Below are positions 1-12,719 of a DNA stretch of 64,000 nt, piece after piece. The DNA is taken from positions 47,574,417-47,638,416 of the forward strand of contig OY754329.1 of assembly GCA_963573305.1 (NCBI GenBank), in the 5' to 3' direction. This stretch comes from Pyrrhosoma nymphula. Its lineage: Eukaryota; Arthropoda; Insecta; Odonata; Coenagrionidae. The notes beneath the pieces are model-generated. The model saw only the letters and a list, made by a program, of their open reading frames with translations. It made no database searches and was not told the origin of the DNA. The translations under genes and the position numbers were made by a program. Numbering within the stretch: the stretch's first letter is position 1; the number at the start of each line of letters is the position of its first letter.

Positions 1-2610
1 TTGTGTCTCGATCAGATCCATTCTCAAGTTTTGCGACAATGTTTCGCTCGTTTTATTCGCTCATAAAATCTTTAACGAACGCGGCATCTCCCTTTTAATT
101 GGACGGAGAGAATGGTCAATGAAGAAGTCTTACGAGGAGCTGGGGAGGATAGAAGTTCAATGAAAACTCCACCAAGTAGAAGATGCAAACTTATTACACA
201 TATTCTGATATATATTGCCTTGCTAAAATCAACCATGGAAGGTTGAAAAGACTTGGATAATAGACTAGAATACCGAGAGTAGAAATTATCGAGAAAATTG
301 AAACGTGCGAAATTATGAGGGAATAAATCGTGCTGCTGAAGTGAGAATGGGGTGGAGAGCTGCAGCACGCCAATATTCAGATGCCAGATGAAGATTCAAT
401 CATCATGTCATGCCACGCCATTCAATTCGATTCAATGCCATTTCGACGGCATGAAGATGGCTGATTATGATGATGAAGAAAATATATTTCCTATAGCGAA
501 TCTATCTTACGTTCAAGCTCTGTTCATTGACTAAAATCAATGTTAACGCGAAAAACATCCGTCTGGATTCGTATTTCATCGCCGTAGTTTGCGGCAGAAG
601 TCAACAAATGCAAATAGGTTAAAATATCATTTACTCAACCTACAAAATTACTACAAATGCTGTAAATATTTTGGACTGTGGGGTTTACTTCCATAGGTTG
701 GCCAAATTCAAAATGCTGCAAAACACAAAATTTCATGTTTTTGAAGAAAAACTTCCGAAAAATCCTCTCAAGAACTAGTTATGAGTAGACTATGTATATC
801 CGTTACGGGTATTATAAATGTAATCGGTTTGCGGTCACCAACCGATCGAGAATTTTTTTAATTATTTCATAATCTTTCAACTTTTGATAAATAGATCACG
901 GAATATAGACAGTTCTCTGAGTAACGCCACTATTTTTGGCGTGCTTCCTGTATAAGTGACGCACCCAAAAAAGCCGAAAGAACATTTTAATGACTTCATT
1001 GACGTCGCGTGCTGCAGTACCGTATGGTTCCATCGATTCTTTTCTTTAATATAAGGTTTCATCAAAATCGATAGGTACCCAGTAGTCCCACTTCCGGTCC
1101 CATCTCGGGAGACAACGAAGGTGCGACAGGAGAAAGGATATTCCACGTTTGAGGAAGGGATGGCTGAATATTTGCTGTCTGTAAAGGGCAACGGAATCAT
1201 CCAAGAATCATCCAAGCTTGAGTCGTGAAAGATTAAAAAATTAAAGAAAACAACAATGAGGAAAGAAAGCGCGGGATCGCGTGGTTACGCGATGCTCAAT
1301 GAATTTTTCTCCCCAAGTAGAGCAGAAAAGCCGCGCAACCCGCGAAATTCGGGAACGGAAAGTTCGAAAGCGAAAGTGAAGACTGCTCTGCGAACCGCGA
1401 TTCGGGCCGATGATCTTAACACTCGATGTTCTCCCCGGGGGAAGCAACCCGAGGCAGGAGGTGGATTTGTTTCCGTGGAACGCGGGAGATTGTGCGCTCC
1501 CGAGATTTCACCGATTTGCTCCGAATGAAGCTCACATCCCCAAAAACAGAAGACTTCAAGGAATACTAGGAAAAGGGAAAACCCATGGATGAAATAATAG
1601 ATGGTTTCCAGGAGCAAAAAAAGCTTAACTTTTTTTGAGGAAAAATGATACACCCAACATAGCTATCCCGCGAAAAATGTTTTCTTCATTTTGAATGGAA
1701 TTTTGTTTTTTTTTCGAATTATTTTCAATTTACGGACGCTTACACTAATTATCATAGTATCGCGATAGTTCTTTTTACAAGGTTGAACTTCTTTGGCGTA
1801 TAGGGTGCATTAATTTCACACTAAGTCCTATGAATTGCTCTCACTAATTATACTCAGGTTTCATACCGTCAATACTACGAATGCTGCACTCTACAATGCC
1901 TCCTTCCTTACACTTTATCCCCACAGAATTATAGCTATCTATCGAGCAATGATACACTGTAAAGTATATATTGTATACATTTTTTCGATACAATACTTTT
2001 TGCACTGTGTAGGGTTGTTTCTCTCTTCTTCGTGAACATTTTGTATTTGATTATCATGAAATAGGACTACATCCCGCAGAAAATTTTATTATTATTACAG
2101 ATACAATTAATATGGCCGTTCGCGCATAGAAGTATCACAATCTTCTCCTGAGCCTACGTATCGAAAGGTACAAATTATCTTTGTTTTAATCCACAAGGAA
2201 ACCAGTGCGGCAGTCCGTCCCTAAAATACCGAGGTCACTCCATCAAATATTAGTTGACCTCCAGCCTCCACTCTTAAGCAAAACTCATTTTGCGCTGAAA
2301 GTGTTTTATTCCAAAATAATGGAGATAAAAAATATGAAGAGCTGAAGAGACAGAAATCAGTCCAAAATCTCTTTTCTCTTCCTCCTACTATTGCTTATTT
2401 TAATAAATGTAAATACAATCTCCGCACCACTTTCAGTTAAATACTAATACTGTTACAAGCGTGATTGTTTCCTTTGACAAGTTATTCCATAAATTTCATC
2501 TCGGCTCCTCTAGCATAGAAATATATGAGAAAATAAACAAAGTGAGTGAGGCCCAACTAGACGATTTCCGAAATAATGGACCTCATATATCTGGTGCTTT
2601 CCCGCTGTAC
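1..2610. other. No gene recognised; one CpG-rich patch
   Basis: AT-rich sequence without a recognisable gene or repeat. A CpG-rich patch at about 1255-1530 gives overlapping open frames on both strands (60-122 codons). None shows a known domain or a consistent codon pattern, so they look like compositional by-products. The patch could be an unmethylated island or a buried exon, but nothing in the sequence decides this. Confidence 0.5.
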
Positions 2611-2621
2611 ACTATGCATGC

Positions 2622-2646
2622 ACGAGTCGGGCATCGAAACGTCGGC
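2622..2646 (+). repeat. Short motif shared with the 40.4-kb palindrome
   Basis: A 25-nt block, acgagtcg-NN-catcgaaacgtcggc, recurs at 40442-40466 and differs only at the two N positions. At 40.4 kb it is the right half of a perfect palindrome; here it stands alone. CGAAACGTC also resembles the GAAA-to-cleavage-site part of a minimal hammerhead ribozyme, but the upstream core is not convincing. It is probably an end fragment of a repeat family. Confidence 0.4.
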
Positions 2647-2729
2647 CAGTGCGGAAAGCCTAACCCGGTGGAGAACACGAGAAGAATTCGTACTGTGGAC
2701 ATCATAGTTACTGTACATTTTATTATTAT

Positions 2730-4780
2730 GAATAAGGTTAGGTTAATGTCAGTAAAGTTATCTTCGAGCACTCTGTTAGTCAGAGACATTTTATAGATTG
2801 AGTTGAGTCAAAAGCGAGTTTAGAAACTTTTAACAGAAAACTTGGTTACCTTTTTTAGGGAGGGCTGTATTCCATTCCCCTGGTACACCGCACTCTTTTG
2901 AAAACAAGACTAATAGAGCGGCTACAACGACTAGGATTCCTCAGCAACCCTGTAAATAAAGAAAATGGCAACTTATTACTAATTAGAATGGTTTTCCATT
3001 ACTTTGTTTTTAATTACTAAAACTCATTTCCTTCGTACAAATGTTTTAGAGGGAGGAAATTTGGGCTTATTTTTTCCTGTCGCATACATTTATCACACTA
3101 AGTAAGTACATAAAATTATTAAATTTTCACTATGCAGTCAAATAGTAATAATTAATAAAATAATTAAAATGAACACTCATTATATTTTAAGAATTTCAAA
3201 ATTTCAATAGTTCTTCCCTTTCCGACATGGATTTGCAATTAATGTCGAAAATTGAAGCATCTTAAACGCATTCTGAGTTTTTCGTCTTAATTGCACAAGA
3301 CTACACTGAATTAAATCAAAGTTAACTATGTTGTAGCCCAGATTAAATCAATATTATTCATGTTAACTCTGGATATAAGAAACATACACATGATACGCGG
3401 AAACATTGAAATATCTGTTCACAGCGCTATATTGTGAGAAAACTGACGACCAGCATCAAGCTTATTCATTCTTATAAACACGAAACTTCCGCTGTTTCGT
3501 TTTCCCACTCATATTTGGAGTCGATCAATGATGAAAAAGCAAACTGATAATAGCTCCCAGAAGATGAAAGCTAATTTTAACCAGTACGATGAGACAAAAG
3601 AAAAGAGTAAACGATCGAAAGATTCATGGAATATTTATTTACAGGACTTTTATTTACTTCACTTTATTTACAAGAATTCTCAGCATGCAATGCTTCAACG
3701 AATGTAAAATAAAATAAAATCGCCATGTCACGACCGCGAGTCTCATGGGACCCAGCCGTAGTGGCCAGATGGGATTCTTGCACGTACCAAACGGACACCA
3801 TAATTAGCTACGCCGCAGTAGGTAATACGAGAGGAGAACCTCATATGATTTTTCCTCGGAATAGCTTCCGTTTATTTTCACATATGAAGTCATCCAAACA
3901 ACACAGCTGAGAGGAAAATACCATTATTGCTGAGGGGAACTGCCTCTTCCGGCATTTTCACGGGGCCAACCAATCTTTCCCGGGCCTTTCAGCCCCACAT
4001 GTTTTTTCCGTGATGGCAATCACAGGGTCACGTAGAGCGTGGCGCCTTTTGTTTCCTCGTCGTCATCGATTGACTTAAAGGACCCACAACCACATGACTA
4101 ATGCCACGCGAAGGACAATGATCGGACGAAATCTTTCGTCCAAAATCGGCAATGGGCGCCAACCTACACTCCTACCACTGTCACACTGTTTTCTCCCATC
4201 CATAAATCATAAAAATATAAATCACTTTCTTGTGCTCGCCCAAGAAAACATAATGGCAGCCCTTCAGAAAGTTTCATCTAAGCAATATGGTACATCTTTG
4301 ATCGTAAATTTTCTCGCCTTTTATATTTTTTTCGACGCATAAACCTCAAAGGGTTTACTGAATATTAAAAATAACTTTTACTTTTTAACAGATAAAAAAG
4401 TAAACGTGAGTACAGAATTTTTTAATCGCTCAATCTAGGTACTACCAACACCGCCGAAAGTTCACTGTCATACGATCTTGGGGATTTTTCTATTTCTATG
4501 GAAGCTGTGGCAGAAAGTGAAAACTTAAATTGGAAAAAAAATCTTTTTACTTAATTCGTTTCCGCGAGCAACCAACAATGTGCCATACAAACGTACGCAC
4601 GTCATACAAACGCTAAAATTAACAACTAAACGAGACGAATAAATTTATAAATGAAGGTAACATTCAACAATTCACAGCACGGAATTCACGGCACTACCAA
4701 TCGAATGATGTAAACAAAACATGCTGACCAAAATAACTTTTGTGAAAAAACTTTCAAGGAAGGGAAATGTTGTTGTTGTC
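2730..4780. other. No gene recognised
   Basis: AT-rich sequence with only short open frames and no recognisable domain, RNA gene or repeat. A somewhat GC-richer stretch at about 3725-4160 contains ORFs of 61 and 82 codons that I regard as chance. Confidence 0.5.
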
Positions 4781-4787
4781 CTCAATG

Positions 4788-4821
4788 TTGACTATTCTGC
4801 CTTCCAAGGCAGAATAGTCAA
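4788..4821. repeat. Perfect 16-bp hairpin with 2-nt loop
   Basis: Arms at 4788-4803 and 4806-4821 are exact reverse complements (TTGACTATTCTGCCTT and its complement) separated by CC. A perfect 34-nt near-palindrome is not expected by chance at one chosen site. No T-run or polyadenylation signal follows at once, and the stem is too short for a typical pre-microRNA. Function unknown. Confidence 0.85.
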
Positions 4822-4829
4822 AATTGCGA

Positions 4830-7800
4830 TGAGAGAGATACATATTCCGTTCAACTTCTATTGGACTGCCACCGGGCAAAAGAAAAGATTACATGGAATT
4901 TCGTTAATTTTATTTTGAATTTTATGCGTTCCCGTAAGTCTACCATAGTTCTCCAACTAATAAAATATAATAAATCAATTAGATTCAAAATTACCAAAAA
5001 TAACCGACGAGAGATAAGCCATTCGATATTAATTCTAAAATAAATGGATTCTGTTAAAGATCCTTAAGGCGCGATGTCCCAGTGGGTAGCAACCCTGGGG
5101 ATGCTCTCTAACACTAACACTCTCAGCTAAACCTGAATTGTATACAATTTTCTAGGTGGAAGAACGTTCCAGGAAACCACGTAGAGTGCAAGGAAAGAAA
5201 GTACCCTGAAGATTGGATTTTTCCCTCACCACAAGGATAATTATCACGTGAGATCTCCCATTGCCTATCAATTCGACCTTCGGGGAGAGGACTGTGGTTA
5301 GTGTCGATTGAGTGCACTCGTTCCGGGAACAGAGTTTTCCCTCTGCGATATTTATTTTCCATATAAATCCTATTAAAGACTAAGCACAAAGTTCAATGGA
5401 GGAAACCGTCATCCTCATAATATGCCACAGTAGAGAGATGCCGTGGACAAGTGGTCTTTTACCTGCAAGCATTGAAACAAGACGAGCTCCTTTTGGCTCA
5501 CACGGCAATAGCATGTATCATATTAATGCAATATACCGATGTTTGAAATTTCAAACTAACATCCATTCCTGCCAAAGTACCCGTAAAACTGAACGCTACA
5601 AATTGTTTCACACATAACCACAGAATGATCGACAGATTAACGCGTCTGTATAATTACACATAGGTTCTTAATTTTGATATCAAAGTTGCGTTCCAAAGCA
5701 TTTTCATCATCATTTACAACTACCATATTATTTTTATTATTCAATTATTTTTTATAAAATGTTTTACATTATTCATCTTTAATAGTAAGAGAATTTAATG
5801 TAATTTAGATTTATATATACCTATACTCTACCAGCATTATGTCCGTCCACCATTATTTCAGTCCATCGAATTTAACATTCGTGCGCGGGAATCCAATAAT
5901 CTTCTACCCATCGTAAGTAAACTTGGATCATCAGCACATTTTTATTACGAATCTGGATCTTGCTTTCGGATATTATACGACGTTAATACGTTGAAGCGAG
6001 GGAAGCGCGTAAAGACGTCCATGTAAAATTACGAATTCTTTCCTATTCTTAGCACGAATGCCCAGGGAATCGGAGACCGCCACCATATATGGGATGAATT
6101 CCCTTCCTTTCCTCAGGAACGACACTTCCGACTCGCGCTAGGTCACTCGTTTACATTGTTTCCGCGCCCGGAGAGAGAAAGAGAGAGACTGCCGAGCAAC
6201 AAGACTTTTGACGTCGCCTCCTTCTCCTCGAAGAACACGGCGCTGTCGCGCAGGGAGGAGCCGATCTTGTGGACTCGCCAAGGCGGAAGAAGAGAGATAA
6301 AGAGAGGGATGAGAGGGAGCAAGTCTTGACGAAGCCACCAATGCTGCACACACACTCCCACCCCAAGCGCGGCAGTCGCCGAATGGCTGGGATGTGACCT
6401 TCCTTCCTCGCTCGCGTCTATAGATGACGGAGACCGCGGCGGGTGTTGCGGAGGGTTGAGGAGAAAGAGAGGCCAGTTATAGATCAAGGCTTTCTCTACC
6501 CCCTCCCTCACCGTCCTCTATGCATCATCGCCACCTATGCCGGGGATCAGATCATTCGGGAAGCCCTCTCGGAAGCGCCGTTCCAGCGTCACAGCCACCG
6601 ATGTATACGTCCACGTGTCAAGCATCACCTAAACGCGGTCTCACACCAAGGCTACAAGAGAACAAAATTGCAGCTTGCGGCAAACTTTGCCGTTCGATAG
6701 TTGTCGCCGTTCGTCGCATGGGGCAGGTGACGACTGTTTGCCGCCTGCGTCGACCCTTTTACACCTCGACAACGACATGGTTGGGGATTTCATTGATAAG
6801 GGAATATTGATAGCGATATTACTGAAAGATGATCGTTACTGAAAATACGTCACATATTTTTGCACTCGAATACAAACTAAAACACTAATTTACTTCATAT
6901 TTCGTGCGGTTACATCATTGTTGTAATGTTTTTATTCTCATATAAAAGAGGAAAATGAGGAAGTACGCTCTACATTCAGGTTGAAATACAACATCCTCAT
7001 AAAATAATTTCATACTATGAATAATGGTTCTGGAGTATTTTGGCTATAAATTCTATTTGAGAAAGAGTGTTACGATAACTATCTAATGCTGTATTAATCA
7101 GGGTTATAACTGTAAACAACTTCGGAAAATACACACAAACCCACATGTAGTAACACTTGGAATAATTATCTGATAATGTCTCGCTTTTTACGTCTCGTGT
7201 CTCATACCATGATATTTTTCCAGAACTGCAGTGAAATTCCTGAGACAAGTTTCCCCAATGTACACAAGATTAGACTATTCCGCTCGGCGGTTTCCAATAA
7301 CGAAAGCAATCACCGAGGATTATCTCCAAGTGAGGCGACTCCCATTCTTCCCATTTGCCGCACTCTCATTGATGGCTAATTGCCAATGCGAACAATAGAA
7401 TAAATAAGATAATAAAAGACCGAGTTTCCCCTCTCTTTTAGGTCCTGCTGCACTCCTCCGACAAAAAATACCAAGGACGTATCTTCGTATCTCATATCTA
7501 ATCTGGAAACCAGATGGACTATAAAAGAAGTAGGTGAACATAACGAGTAGAGTGAATTCCCTAAATACATATTCGTGCTATTAGGGCCTAACCTAACCCT
7601 GAATTCTTGGATTTGAAATTATTACGCATAAAAACAATCAATCCATTCAATCACCCATTAAGATCTAATCTCCGAAGGGTCCTGACAAACCGAATAAAAT
7701 TTTTTTATGATTAACTATCCAATCTTATTTTCTAATTTCTGACGTCAACCTTGTATAAGTAGCACCCTGCAAATGGTAAGGCAAAGCATAATTAAGAAAC

Positions 7801-8120
7801 TACGAAACACGAGCTAATTTTGTGGCTCTGATAGAGTTGAAATTCTTTTTGGATATGACAAGTCGAAAGTGTACAAGTTTGTATGAGACCCGAAAACATC
7901 CACCCCTGAATAAATTAAAGGTCTAAAAAATTCACTTCCATACACTAAATACGCCACATGAAAGGCAAGATACTTTCGTAAATAGGTGCTGCAAATGGTA
8001 TCAGAGTCAGCGAATGAGTGAACATTTTGAGTCGAACCACAATCATCGTCGACAGAAAAAAGACCAACAATTAAAATACACGGAGTAAGGACTGGATTGC
8101 GTCGAGAAAAGAACCAAATT
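4830..8120. other. No gene recognised; GC-rich island at 6.1-6.8 kb
   Basis: No domain or repeat recognised. At about 6130-6790 the composition turns GC- and CpG-rich, with a GAGA/CTCT-rich run near 6170-6190 and 6280-6330. Open frames of 71-122 codons on both strands there, including a minus-strand frame of 122 codons ending near 6143, overlap each other and contain low-complexity S/L/R runs. They are read as compositional. A CpG-island-type regulatory element is possible but unproven. Confidence 0.45.
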
Positions 8121-8129
8121 ATCATTGGG

Positions 8130-8360
8130 TAGGCCACAGGACTGGCTTCCTATCCCGTGGGCCCGAGCTCGAACCCCTACGGAGGTGGGGATTGTTTTCA
8201 TAAGAATCCCGATCCTTACTTGAATCCATGGTGTAGAATACTTCAAGCAGATAATACTTCCGTCGTAAGATGAGTAAAGCTGTGGACCGTTTGGAGCTTA
8301 TAGCCCTCTACCCTTTCCTCCACTCCCCAAATAACCCTTCGGTTAAGGTGGCTGGAGTGG
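8130..8360 (+). mobile_element. tRNA-derived SINE-like repeat
   Basis: The head resembles an RNA polymerase III promoter: a box-A-like segment (taggccacaggactgg), then about 30 nt later a box-B-like segment (cgagctcgaacccc). A body of about 180 bp follows. It cannot fold as an intact tRNA. The 3' limit is approximate, because no target duplication or tail was seen. Confidence 0.55.
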
Positions 8361-8682
8361 TAATCGTTAGTCATTGAATACACATTTTAATAATTTTTTT
8401 AGTTAGCCGAAAAAAAATTCTTTGCCCACATTTCACCAAAGTGCATCTGTTTATGCGTAGGAGCTCACCATGCAGGAAGTAATGGAAATGATACAAGAAT
8501 TATATTGTAATTTTCTTTTCTTAATTAAAGTGTCTTATGGCAAGAGTTTTATGGTCGAAATTCGAAACTTAGCCGAAATTATATTGAAATATGATTTTTT
8601 CGAATATTGCATTAGGAAGGACATCTTGGTATTTGTTATCAACAGTTATAATAATAAGAAATGTATTATATCGCGTTTAGAA

Positions 8683-8683
8683 G

Positions 8684-8720
<37 letters not shown>

Positions 8721-8723
8721 TAA
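8683..8723. repeat. A-tract followed by (TA)n microsatellite
   Basis: A run of A is followed by about a dozen alternating AT dinucleotides. It is a simple-sequence repeat. The 101-codon frame running through it encodes K and I/Y runs and is an artefact. Confidence 0.9.
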
Positions 8724-9229
8724 GTTATCGAATTACTACGAAATGTGCATCATATGCCATAAGGCTACGTGGTAAAATAGCATAGAATTGCAACAAAAAA
8801 ATAAATCGTTTGATGCCATTTTTTTCACTTTTATCAATATATATCACCAATGAGAACACGCACACAAATCTATAAAAAAACAAATCTTCTCCAATCAACT
8901 TAATCTTCACACCCGTTCTTAACGGTGTAAATAACCTCAGTTGCTAATCGCCTCCCGTAATGACGACCACTATCACCATATGGTCACGCCTTTGAATACC
9001 AGTTGGTTTCGTTCCATTGGAATCAAACGATTCCGGCTACAACTCTTTCGAGGAAAACCTACAAGAGCGACGACGGAGACTGCGCAAGAGGCCGTAACCT
9101 TTACCCACGCGACCGCCTACGCGCACAGTTGTGTCCGGATTGTTCACACCACTCGCAATCCAAGCATCCTCCTTCCAAAAGGAAACTAAGTGCAATGCGC
9201 TAATAGTTTAAGTAATAAGGCCGCTAACT

Positions 9230-9420
9230 CAATGAATTCCACAATTAATCCACTGACATAATGCTAGTCACCGGTTAAATTCATAATGAATAAAAAACAC
9301 TTAGTAATCTTCCACAGATTTATTGTGTTTTTTATTCATTATGAATATCGACAACTTCCACCACGTCCGGCCTGAAACAGTTATATTTACCGGTTAAATT
9401 GTTGAACGGTCAACATTTGA
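9230..9420 (-). repeat. Nested inverted repeat, probable Penelope-like end
   Basis: Perfect 22-bp arms at 9279-9300 and 9325-9346 flank a 24-nt loop. Read on the minus strand the loop contains ATAAATCTGTGGAAG, the same kind of box that follows the hammerhead-like motifs at 24.65 and 45.0 kb. To the right, ACTTCCAC followed by a CCGGCCTGAA-type segment resembles 24725-24755 (ACTTCCACGATATCTCGCC). ACCGGTTAAAT occurs on both outer sides (9270 and 9390). The unit looks like a back-to-back terminal copy of that family with the ribozyme-like core lost. Confidence 0.5.
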
Positions 9421-9429
9421 GGTCTTAAT

Positions 9430-11670
9430 AAGGCAGAAGTGGTAATCATGGGTCACTGAGTGCACACTAAAATAATTTTTAAGTGTCAAAAAAATACTTT
9501 TATCACATTTCATTAAATTACATCTATTTATGCGTTGGAAATCAACATACATGCAGTAATGGAGATGATACAAGGATTTTGTTTTCATTTTTTTCTTCAA
9601 TTAAAGCAGAGTATGACTAGTTTTCAGCGCTGTGAGAAATTTAGACGAACTTATATTGAAATGTATTTTTTTACATTGAACTCAGCATTACCACTTGATA
9701 TTTGTTAGCACCAGTTATCATAATGAGAAAATTATTATTTAGCGTTTAGAATAAAATCTGTTCATATTAAGAAACATAGACCATGTGCTATAAGGATAAG
9801 TTTTGATATAGTATTGGATTACTAAAAAACCAAATCGGTGTGCTACATTTTTTTCCTTTTTTATCTAAGGATACCACTACATATCGAGAATACGTATGCA
9901 AAGTTCGACGCAAATCTTTACTGAGAAAAAATTGTTCCACCTACCCTAACAAACAATGAGTCAACGGTGTCAGTGGACAGAGTTGAATTTTTCTTTGCTA
10001 AATTACATGAGTCTACGGTATTTGTCACTGCAATCGGTTCATTACCACGCAACTTCACATTACAACGACATCAGTTTGAGATTTAACCTGGTGATGTCTC
10101 ATTAAGTTGAAACACGGGAATAAGCACTACGGGTTAAAAAATAGAAAATAATCAAGTAATTTACTAACGGCTATTTGTAGCTTTTCCCGACGATATTCTG
10201 ACTCACAATGAATAGGAAGAACTGGTAGACAACTTCGAAGGTGTTTCAGAAACTGAATCGAATGAAGACAGAAACTTGGCATTGAAAGGTGACGGAAGTA
10301 AAAAAAGTCATACCCTGTAACGCTCTATAAAGACTCTATATGACTCTATAAAATTTGTCGGATTCTAGTCTACATGCAGGTAACTTTGATGTATTTAACA
10401 TTTTGTGTGAAGTAATTGAGAACGTATAAAATTTTATGATGCGGGATTTGAAGGAAAACAGAAAAAGACGACATGGATGTGTTCACATTTTGTGAAAATA
10501 TTTTTACAAGGTGCAACATATACTTAAAATAAATAACAGTCACTCGCAATAAACGATGCTGCTCTTTCGTTATTTCGAACGACTTCCACTAATCTATGGG
10601 ATTTCAGACAATCATAATATATCAAATGCCGGTCCGCACCATATTTATGTTAAGTTGTGCACCCCAATGTCATTTTTGTGAAATTTTTTACCCAGCATAA
10701 AAGCAAAGCGAACCTAAGAGAAAAAAATTACGTTCTTAGTTGATTTCGTAAGACAGGTTTATCTATTATTTATTCGGAAATTGTGAACACCTATTGTCCT
10801 ACTATAGGCAACCGAGTATGCTCTTTTTGATATGTCACGTATTGTCCTAGGAATATTTTGAATAGTAAAATAAACGGCATCAGGCCCCACTTTGTGGAGA
10901 CCACATATTTATATCGAAATCAAATAATATGATAATGTCCACATTTATTTTCGTTTACTGACCCACGTTTCATCACACAGAGAATATCTCTCAGAAACCT
11001 TGAAAATGGCACTCTATGCTGAAACCTGGGTCGGTTATTAAAAATAAGCGTGGAAACTTACTGAGTGATTTGATTTAGGAATAAATAATACCATTTTTCA
11101 AACTTCCGTAAAAAATAGTTTTGATATGTCACGCTAACTCAAGGAGATTTGAAATAAAGTTAAAAAGCCTTGCGGCGGAATGATTCGATCAAACACTTCA
11201 CACGAAAGCAATACACAAAAGAGTATTTTAAGACCTTGTATTGATTTGTCTCTGCCCTTCGTAATTACGAAAAATACCCGGAAAGAAACTCATGTCTGGC
11301 TAGCGGAGAAGGTGGGATGGATGATTTTTTTCAAAGATACATTTTTATGACCGACTTAGCTACCGAGGGATTTGAGCCAGTTAAATGCTGAAACCGGATT
11401 ACAGATATAAATCTACCGCCAGGTTTTGTAACGTCTGGGCCCATTTTTCAATCCGCGATGGCCTTCAAAGAGAGATTAAAAACTCTTATACAGTTCAACT
11501 CATGCACAGGAAAATTTTGTTTTTTCTCATGCTACTGTTATCTCTTGATTCAGATGGAAGACAAAATGTATGGAAGAGGAACTTGGTAAACGATTAGGCG
11601 ACTTGTTCCCAATCGACCAGATCAGGACTAAGAAAATAGAATTAAATTCAAGAAGAGAGCAATTGACGAA
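9430..11670. other. No gene recognised
   Basis: AT-rich anonymous DNA. A short phrase, ttgatatgtcacg, occurs twice (about 10830 and 11120), hinting at decayed repeat copies too diverged to delimit. No ORF with recognisable content. Confidence 0.5.
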
Positions 11671-11674
11671 TAAA

Positions 11675-11858
11675 TTTAAATTACAGATTAATCCAAATTG
11701 TTAATAAAAGCAAAGTAATTTTGTTTAAATCTCGTAAACACGCTCATGTTTACGAGAGTTAAACTCCCCCTGTCGATTTCCTGGATGACCGAAATGCACG
11801 CATAGGAATCAAAATCCCTTTGCTTTTACTGACAATTTGGATTAATCTATAATTTAAA
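11675..11858. mobile_element. MITE with 41-bp terminal inverted repeats
   Basis: Arms at 11675-11715 and 11818-11858 match at 38 of 41 positions as inverted repeats. The 102-bp interior contains another perfect 9-bp hairpin (CTCGTAAAC at 11731-11739 with 11748-11756). The 184-bp length, long terminal repeats and lack of coding capacity fit a non-autonomous foldback or MITE DNA transposon. The superfamily is not assigned because no clear target duplication was seen. Confidence 0.75.
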
Positions 11859-12239
11859 ATAGAGTTTGTCTCCTATTTGCACAAGCCCACTTTATGGAAT
11901 TGAAATCCTTAACCTTCAAGCTGCAATAAAGTATGGGGCTCTTCTGAGCTCAAAGGAGAATCAACTTTCTAAGTCTAAATCGCACATCCTGTAAAATTGG
12001 AAATGATCAGCGTAGAAACCGATTTTGTCACTGCTCAGGTTCATGAGGTATTAAAAGTATTTAACTTAATAATTATCATGGTTAAGCCATAAGTAGTGTG
12101 AATCAATTGAGAACGTACGGAACAAATGTAGAAAAACAAAAATAATAAGTAATTAGGAAACACGTCCGACAATCGAGGTCCTTTGCGACATGAAGAACGG
12201 GAGGAGTGATGTCGTTGATAGCATTATTTGGTAAACTGT

Positions 12240-12480
12240 GGAATTACGGAGATACCCGGCGCGCCGCGGCGTCTGTATCAGCCTGCTCTTTGCAATGAGA
12301 GTCCATTAGCCCACAGTTTAATGTCTCATACAACGGAAGGAATACTCCACTTGAAGTTCTTTTCACATTGCACCAGCGTGAAGGTACAGAAATTTTTCTG
12401 TACCTGAAACCAATGATGAGGATAAAATCTAGTCTCTCATGATGAAGAACCAAAACTCTAGCCATCACACCAACCAGATG
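12240..12480 (-). mobile_element. tRNA-derived SINE, minus strand
   Basis: On the minus strand a box-A-like start (gtgtgatggctagagttttgg) is followed by a diverged body. Its 3' half matches the 42.3-kb SINE: ttccgttgtatgagacattaaactgtggg aligns with tccgtccgttagatgggacgttaaactgtgg there, then agcaggctgatac with agtaggctaatgt, and cgggtatctccg with cgggtttctctcc. The 74-codon frame across it is not coding. Confidence 0.7.
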
Positions 12481-12664
12481 GCCGTAACGACAAATTTCAG
12501 ATACGAGACCTTGCTTTGGTGGTCGTAGGATTACTCTTATAGTGGGATGACGACAGCAATAGCATCAGAATTGCTTTGGTTTTGCAGGAAAATGAGACTG
12601 ACTGGATCTCAGATTAGTGTACTGGATTACCATGCCAGTTATTTTTCCTGTCCTCGAGAGATAA

Positions 12665-12715
12665 GCGCAGTACAATGCCCGTTGGATCGGATGTCAAACC
12701 GAGCTTCCCACGCGT
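12665..12715 (+). mobile_element. SINE fragment
   Basis: CCCGTTGGATCGGATGTCAA followed by accgag matches the conserved Ccgttggatgggacgttaaac segment of the SINEs at 38.9 and 42.4 kb. Only this portion is recognisable; the flanks are too diverged. Confidence 0.45.
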
Positions 12716-12719
12716 AATA

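Noticed and set aside
4788..4821. Histone-type 3' stem-loop or microRNA precursor
   Set aside because: The sequence does not match the histone stem-loop, and the stem is too short with too small a loop for a pre-microRNA.
6143..6511. 122-codon minus-strand ORF in a GC-rich island
   Set aside because: Serine/leucine-rich low-complexity peptide mirrored by other frames.
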